A stretch of DNA of 64,000 nucleotides from Heterodera schachtii (Eukaryota; Nematoda; Chromadorea; Rhabditida; Heteroderidae), in contig SIJG01000002.1 of the NCBI GenBank assembly GCA_023374025.1, positions 720,078 through 784,077 on the forward strand, in the 5' to 3' direction. The first letter of the stretch is position 1, and each line of letters begins with the position of its first letter. Positions 58,136-64,000 of this stretch are shown in pieces. The notes beneath the pieces were generated by a model, which did no database searches, was not told the DNA's origin, and saw nothing but the letters and a program-made list of their open reading frames with translations. A program made the translations under genes and the position numbers.

Positions 58136-59545
58136 CCGGCGGCGCCTTTCGGCACCGCCGGCCCCCAAAAACTTATTATTTTTTTCTTAAGAAAATGGCT
58201 TAAAATCGTAAAAATTGATCATTTTGGTCAAAATCTGTTAACAAATTACTTCAAATAAAAAAAAAACTTTCCCCGGCGGCGCCTATCGGCACCGCCTTCC
58301 ACCCACCCCCCTCTATCTCCAAGTTTTTTTAAGAAAAGCGCGCCTCAAAAAAAGCGTTTTTTTAAAACAAAAAAAGGCGTCTCCTGGCAAAAAATCGCAA
58401 AATTTGTCATTTTTTAGACAAAATCTGTTAGCAGATCGCATTTAAATATTACAAAAATTTCTCGGCGGCGCCTATCGGCACCGCCGTCATCATATACTCT
58501 AAATTTTTTTTTGTAAAAAGCGCGCCGCAATAAAAAACATTTTTATCAATTTTATAATTTTGAATAAAATTTTCCAAAATGATGATTTTTTGTCGGCAAA
58601 ATGCTGATTTTGAAAATTTTCAGTTGACAGGCCATGTTTTTACGCTAATAAAATGTTGTTTTAAGTCGATTTTTCATGTTTTTATTGCGTTTCCTTCGCG
58701 CTACTTTCGGTTTTAGAAAAAATTAATGTGCAAAAAACCCTAATGTTTTTCCGAAAACAAACTATCAAATCGAAAAATTTACTTCAAAATTTCGCATAAA
58801 TAAAAATAATAATGTTGATTCAATCAATAAAAAATGGCAAATTGTTTATGACTCGTCCTATGTTTTTGCTTCGTTCACTGTGATATCAATGGCCAACGTC
58901 ACTTTGTCATCCCTTTCGTTGTAAAAACTAGGGTTAAGCCCCGACCCCGAGCCCCACGGCCCCCGACCCGACCCGAGACGTTTTTTGGACCAATCCCCCG
59001 ACCCGACCCCCGACATGTCATCCCCCGAGGTCCCCGACCCCCGACTTTTTGCCCCCCGACCCCCCGACACTATTTCGGGGGATTGGGGACTCCGAACGTT
59101 TTAAAAATTTAAAAGTTAATTCATCCACGAAGGCGGGAAATATTGAAAATTTTTGAGATTTTGAACAAATTTTCTTAATAAAATTCATTAAAAATTACGA
59201 AAAATTTTGCGGCGGCGCCTATCGGCACCGCCGGTCCTACAAAACCATGGTGCCGATCGTTAATTAATTTTAAAAATATGAACATCAAGGCCGTAAAATA
59301 AGATTTTAGAGTCTAAAATAATAACAATTAGCAACATTTTTCAAATCAGTAAATTTTTACAATTTATTTGATCAAAATGCTATCAATTTTAGGGTCGTGG
59401 TGCCGATAGGCGCCGCCGGGAGAATTTTTTGAAAATTTGAGTTCATTTTGCCAACAGATTTTCACCAAAAATGACCAATTTTGCGCGATTTTGAGCCAAA
59501 TTTTTAAGAACAAATAAGCTTTTGCGAACCGGCGGTGCCGATCAG
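58136..59545. repeat. Cluster of GC-rich GGCGGCGCCTATCGGCACCG palindromes
   Basis: Copies at 58136-58162, 58273-58296, 58463-58486, 59210-59234, 59399-59420 (other orientation) and a half copy at 59531. Each plus-oriented copy is preceded by a similar 60-100 bp unit: AAAAAAGCGCGCC, AAAATCGCAAAA, TCATTTT...CAAAATCTGTTAACAAAT, then A/T sequence. The first three form an irregular tandem array of 130-190 bp units. The hairpin would be very stable in this AT-rich context. Class unknown. Confidence 0.75.
58858..58926 (-). pseudogene. Last MATH exon fragment
   Basis: The minus strand encodes FYNERDDKVTLAIDITVNEA, then KT and a premature TAG, followed in the DNA by remains of the normal EDES-stop end. 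Its 5' part (ELMDPSNG) has been replaced by CCCGACCCCGAGCCCC-type repeat sequence. It could be the missing last exon of a nearby minus copy, but no other exon adjoins it. Confidence 0.65.
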
Positions 59546-60105
59546 GGGTGGGACGCGCATGAAAAATCCCGCGGTCACGCATCACGGATACATAAAAATG
59601 GCCATTTTAAAGTTTTTTTTTCTCAAAAATCAGCGAAATAAAACATTAATCTGAAAAAATGAAAGTTTAGCTGAAGCCTGAAAATAAGAAAATCTTAGAA
59701 ATAAGGACAAATTTCAGTAAATTCTGGATCAAAAGATCAAAAAAATTTTGTGGCAGACCTTATTATAAATATATTTAAGAAATCAGAAAAATTTTTGTCG
59801 CTACCCCAAAATTAGAAATTCTTATAAATAAGAACAATGGAAGCCCCTGGTTTAAAGGCTAGCTTGGACTCACTCTTGCTAGCGCTAACGAAATCAGATG
59901 ATTAAAGTGAAAAAAAGGAAGATTTACGAGCATTTAAAAATAAAAATTGAGTTTTTCGTTAAAAAATTTCGTTGATCACTACCCGATCGGGGTCCCCGAC
60001 CCTCGACAATTGAGCTCCCCCCCGACCCGACCCCCGACAAGTCGCCCCCCGAGGTCCCCGGCCCCCGACTTTTTGCCCCCCGAGGGCTCGGGGCTTAACC
60101 CTATT
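58930..60105. repeat. CCCCGACCCGACCCCCGAC-type repeats
   Basis: Two GC-rich tracts at about 58940-59090 and 59985-60105 consist of imperfect (C)CCCGACCC words and are roughly reverse-symmetric in arrangement, including GGGGCTTAACCCTA next to one and TTAAGCCCCGA in the other. Similar style repeats occur at 30255, 40850, 49540, 55950, 62131 and 62885. Gly/Ser/Arg-rich and Pro-rich open frames across them are compositional. Confidence 0.6.
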
Positions 60106-62125
60106 CCAAAGTGTCACCATTGGTCTTGCGGTGCCAGTGATTCTGGCGAGCATTTCTGCGCTCAGTGCCACAACAATTTTGCTGTCAGCGCCGCTTCGGT
60201 CGCTATTTGGGTCCGCTTTATTATTTGAAATTTCGTCGTAATTTGAAATACAAAAAAATAATAATAATTAAATATGTTAATTAGAAATCGAATACAGGCA
60301 GAACCCGTATACGGACGGGTTTTTATGGACTACATGTTTTACGGGTTTTTAGCCCGTAAGTCTGTACCTCGTTAGATGCGAGCCCGTTACTTTTTACGTT
60401 AGAAAAATTTCGATCTCTAATTTTAATGTGTGGCTTGACATGATAGGAATGAAAATGCCAAATTAGGTAGGATTTAAGACTCAAAAAACAAAAAAATAGG
60501 GACGCAAAACTGAGAATATGTTTAAAATCCTAAGTTTTTAGGTGTAAATTGTTCAAAAACTTTTTTTTTGTCTGTTTAATAATATTTGTTACTTTTTTTT
60601 TGCAATCGAAAACGGAATAGCAGCAAATTGCGACCATATTTTTTTTTAGTGTTTTTAAAAGTCAATTTTTAGGGTGGGTGTTTCTTGAAAATTTTTTAGG
60701 TCGAATAAAAAGTTTATATAATACAACAAACATTACAAGAGCTTAAATTTGCAGATCGATCACCATAATTTGGTGATCTGCTGATGATTTGTTGTTTGTT
60801 AGGTATACTGTATTTTCTTTTCGACTCGACAGTTCTGTGTTTGGAGCTGCCGGCGCCGGCCCACCGGCTACCGTATGCAGAAACGGGTTGGCGACATTGA
60901 GGAATTTCGCATCGATCGAACGGCTAATGGAGCAGGACAATCGGGTGGAGTTGATAAATCAATTAAAAAGATTTTAATTTGAAACTAATCAGACAATCCA
61001 GTAAGTGATCAGATAACAATGCCGGGTTCGGCCCTCAAAGTTTGGAAAATTCTTAAAGGAGCCAAAAACCTCATTTCATTTTTCAAAAGACCATAAAATC
61101 CTCATTTTCAATAATAAATCATTTAAGCCCTCTTCAAAATCTCCATTTAATCAGTAACTTCTGGATTAGAAAAATGATTTATTTGCTCACATGCTGTTAA
61201 AAATGGCTAAATACGGTATTAAAAAGCATTTTAGAAGAAAAAAACAAGATACAGCTTAAAATTTACTCATTTTAGCGAAAAGTCAACCTGAAAAGCGAAA
61301 TTTTCGCTTTTTTGCTTATTTTTAATATAAATTAACCAATTTTTATGAAAATTTAAATTTAATGAATATTTTTGGCAAAATTTTCCTAAAAATGTCTTTT
61401 TCTGAAATTTTTTCGGTCTTTAGGAGTCAAAAATGTCAATTTACCTGGTGGGGGCCGTTCTAATAGAGATTTTTTGAGAAAATGCCAAAATATGGACATA
61501 AAATAATTTGGGAAAAAACAAATGAAAATAGATTTTAAAATATTATTTTTAATAATTTTTTTTGCCCAGGCATTGTTCATGGGTGTAATTATGTTGGGTG
61601 TGCCTGTTTCTTTCAGCTTCATCTTCCAAGTGGCATTCAACTTTGTTCAGTAAATTTATTTAATTGTTCCATATCAATTAATTGAAATTAAGCTAATTAG
61701 TTTCCATTGCGATCATTAAAGTTGTTCCCTTTAATTTATTGTCAGTGAAATTTATTTTTAAAATTTTTCATGCACTTATTTTTGGTGAAAATTTAAACAA
61801 AACATTATTTTAGCGAATTTCCATATATAAAAATATTGTTTTTGTATTCCAAACAGGAATCATTAATTACTAATTTTAATTTTCTTTTCAGTTTTTCAAT
61901 TATTGGTAGAAATTTTCTTAAAATATGTTTTATTTTAATCAATTTTCTTATTCAATATTTAATTTTTAAATACTTTTTATGTTTTGCCGGCCGAGTGATC
62001 AACGGTTACTGTAAAAGTGATTAGCTGCTTCTCTTCCTTTACCGTACCAATGTTCGTCCAATTGATCATCGCCAGTACGATGGTCAATCAAAAGGAGCGT
62101 AAAATTGTCAACTTTAACCTTCGCA
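60105..62125 (+). pseudogene. Scattered candidate exons of a multi-pass membrane protein
   Basis: Four separated plus-strand stretches look protein-like. About 60110-60235 in one frame reads VTIGLAVPVILASISALSAT then TILLSAPLRSLFGSALLF. About 60830-60977 reads NGLATLRNFASIERLMEQDN then RVELINQLKRF-stop. 61586-61666 after a GCCCAG acceptor reads ALFMGVIMLGVPVSFSFIFQ then VAFNFVQ-stop. About 62015-62125 reads VISCFSSFTVPMFVQLIIAS then TMVNQKERKIVNFNL. Three are strongly hydrophobic. I cannot show that they join into one gene, since two end in stops and frames are not continuous. I do not recognise the family. They may be relics of one membrane gene, or chance. Confidence 0.3.
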
Positions 62126-62130
62126 CCAGG

Positions 62131-63035
62131 GTTGCCGCCCGAATCCCGAAACCCGACATTTTTGTCGCCCCGAATCCCGACCCGATGATTTTGGGTCGGG
62201 ATTCGGGACAAAATAAGCACTGGTAAGAAAGGGGTTTAGGTGGAAATTAGGTAGATAAGGAAATTGGTGAAGAAAAAAAATTTTGAGAAAAAATTAAAAA
62301 TTTATTTAAACCAGTTGTTACAATGTTTGTGTGTTCTAGTGGCTAAACCTTTTGACCTTCACTGTTTGTCTCTTGGGTTCATTTCTCCGGCAGGACGAAA
62401 ACTTTTTTCATATTTTCTTCACATATTCAAGCTTTTATTTTTCTTTCATTTTTAAACCGTCTAAACAGCCACTTATTAACCAAATATTTAGTCATTTTTT
62501 GGCAAATTCTGTTAACATATTACACTCAAAATTTCAAAAATTTTCCAGCGGCGCCTATCGGCACCGCCGTTCCCCCCCCCCCCCCCCCCGATGTTCACAG
62601 AAAGTTTTTTGGAAAAAGCGCGCGCAAAAAAAAATATTTTTAAAAACAAAAAAATTCGTCGCTTGCCTTAAAATCGCAAAAATTTGGCAATTTTGGTAAA
62701 ACCCTGTTAACAAAGTGCACTCAAATTTTGAAAATTTTCTCCGCCGGTTCTAATAAGAACCACCCAGACCTTCTAGTCCCCAAATTTTTTAGAAAAAAGC
62801 GCACCGCGGAAAAATTTTATGATTTTTTCATTCGAATAAAAAATTTTCTTATTAATTTTTGAACATATATTAAAAAAATTTCAAATGACCCGAATCCCGA
62901 AACCCGAATCTCGAAACCCAACATTTTTCTCGTCCCTAATCCCGAATCCCGACCCGATAATTTTTCGTTTTTCGGCCGACCCGATCCGAATCCCGACCCG
63001 ATATTTTTCTCGTCCCGCGGCAACCCTGCTTCGCA
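62131..63035. repeat. CCCGAATCCCGACCCG repeats and another GC-rich palindrome
   Basis: 62131-62215 carries GGGTTGCCGCCCGAATCCCG and a GGGTCGGGATTCGGGACAAA end, matching the inverted copy at 30255-30345 for about 90 bp. 62885-63030 is a longer degenerate version ending GCGGCAACCCTGC in the opposite orientation. Between them, 62547-62570 holds a GCGGCGCCTATCGGCACCGC palindrome followed by a long C run, with the usual preceding context. Confidence 0.65.
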
Positions 63036-63235
63036 CATTGTGCTGTTAATTTTTTTTCTAGGCATTTTTTAGTTCATAAATTTTCTAATGGCATGATTTT
63101 CAAAAAATTTTGGCCTATTTTCGAACTGAAAATGCCAAAAACAAATGAATTTTTTGAAATTTTGACGGAATGTCAAAAATAACTTTAAAAAAAAAATATT
63201 TTTGTCAAGGAACATTAATAACTAGGGATGGGAAT

Positions 63236-63420
63236 TTAAGTCACGAAAAATCTCTAAAAAGTCATGAAAAACCGCCAAAAAGTCACGAAAAAGTCATAAA
63301 AAAATGCCAAAAAGTCACAAAAAATGCAAAAAAGTCATGAAAAAATAACCAAAAAGTCACATAAAATTGTTAAAAAAGCACTAAATAAATCCAAAAAAGT
63401 CCTGAAAATTAGCCAAATGT
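63236..63420. repeat. Degenerate AAAAAGTCACGAAAAA tandem repeats
   Basis: About ten irregular copies of an 18-22-bp unit with the core AAAAAGTCA(C/T)GAAAAA. A shorter array of the same style (AAAAGTCATAAAAATCCC) lies at about 18410-18480. It has no coding meaning. Confidence 0.6.
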
Positions 63421-63464
63421 AATTAAACCCAAAAGCCGTTTTAAACATTCTTCGAAGAAATAAT

Positions 63465-63739
63465 TTGACTTATTTTTCGGAATTTGCATCCCAAAAATTC
63501 ACTGCGCGAAAAAGATTCAAGTGCTGGAGGCCGTGGGGTCCGTTGCGCGCCTTTTCGCGCGCGTCGCGCGCCAATTTGCCAAAAGACGCACCAATGCACG
63601 CGGAAGCAGAGGATCGACTGAACGAGAAACAGTACGGGAGGAGGAAAGCAGAGACAGGGCAGAGAACAATCGAAAATTTTCACGGGGGGAGAGGAACGAC
63701 CAACTCAGGCTGGCCAAACCCCGTTTGTGCCTGAGTTGA
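63465..63739 (+). CDS. Possible short basic exon, unassigned
   Basis: The GC content rises sharply over 63510-63740 and a 72-codon frame from 63521 stays open (LEAVGSVARLFARVARQFAK, then an Arg/Glu-rich stretch), ending at TGA. The opposite strand and another plus frame are open too, so the frame alone is weak. The composition and lack of repeats suggest a genuine exon rather than spacer. It has no upstream partner that I can identify and could be imported or repeat DNA. Confidence is low. Confidence 0.25.
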
Positions 63740-64000
63740 GACGATTTTAAGTTATAGATCGAATCCAAAAATCATTGCATAATTTGAAAGATCTTAGCTG
63801 GGGCTCTATTAGCTTATTTAATAATTATAAACAATGCAAAATTAAAAAAAAGGTGGTGTTAAAAAATAATTTTTCATATTTTCCATTTATATATAGTTAA
63901 TGATAAGGCAACTCATCCTCAAAAACAAAATCTCGAACGGGAATAGTAGGGGGCTGAAATTTTGCACAGGGGGGTAGCTCGAGAAGGCGCATCTGGGAAA

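Noticed and set aside
59959..60171. Pro-rich and Gly/Arg-rich frames across CCCCGACCCGACC
   Set aside because: Translation of a GC-rich repeat tract on both strands.
62318..62400. TTCTAGTGGCTAAACCTTTTG with TTGGGTTCATTTCTCC, tRNA-like
   Set aside because: D-arm- and T-arm-like words only; stems do not form.
62574..62589. Possible phase-variable C run
   Set aside because: No gene spans it; long C and G runs occur at several repeat sites here (21285, 21887, 25893).

Overview
This is about 64 kb of AT-rich, gene-poor eukaryotic DNA. Short multi-exon genes with TTTTCAG/TTTAAG-type acceptors, small introns, repeated GC-AG introns and a large BTB/MATH expansion point to a nematode. A plant-parasitic tylenchid (cyst- or root-knot-like) is my best guess; the species cannot be fixed from the sequence alone. 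No ribosomal RNA, CRISPR, prokaryotic operon or intact transposase gene is visible. Most of the short open frames are chance frames in repeat DNA.

The main content is one dispersed gene family in both orientations. Its members encode an N-terminal BTB/POZ domain, a BACK domain, a linker starting near V-P-S-x-V-L, and then one to three C-terminal MATH (TRAF-like) domains. That order is the reverse of the MATH-BTB order of nematode bath genes and of SPOP. Two members are essentially complete: a plus-strand BTB-BACK-MATH-MATH gene (36579-40266, 589 aa, all exon phases consistent) and a minus-strand one with an N-terminal extension (42181-45248, about 654 aa, one +1 frameshift). A divergent member (46673-50427, -) and a triple-MATH member (51964-55586, +) are damaged. 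Broken or truncated copies lie at 5544-5922 (+), 6108-6385 (-), 7026-7119 (+), 14580-15665 (+), 22033-23878 (+), 26215-27815 (-), 32193-34510 (+), 56794-57628 (+) and 58858-58926 (-). By family knowledge the proteins would be Cullin-3 substrate adaptors, with MATH binding the target; this is inference.

Other genes are few. At 28588-29732 (-) there is an intact three-exon gene for a 242-aa protein with a signal peptide and a C-terminal membrane anchor. At 10079-11345 (+) is a tyrosine-kinase-like pseudogene. At about 60-62.1 kb are scattered membrane-protein exon candidates. Two degenerate tRNA-like sequences lie at 47207-47279 (-) and 56295-56367 (+).

The remaining DNA is rich in non-autonomous foldback/MITE elements: 1794-2230, 2889-3607, 4313-5018, 13241-13958, 15669-16262, 20694-21136, 37880-38852, and 49126-49751 with a nested hAT-like element at 49530-49723. 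There are also interspersed GC-rich palindromes and CCCGAATCCCGACCCG-type repeats. A broken large inverted duplication centres near 14.72 kb, pairing 11.38-11.72 with 17.58-18.03 and 12.70-13.13 with 16.31-16.72. Layout: 0-10 kb repeats and BTB/MATH relics; 10-18 kb kinase relic and inverted duplication; 18-22 kb repeats; 22-28 kb two broken family members; 28-30 kb anchored secreted protein; 32-46 kb the best family genes; 46-58 kb divergent and triple-MATH members; 58-64 kb repeats and membrane exon fragments.
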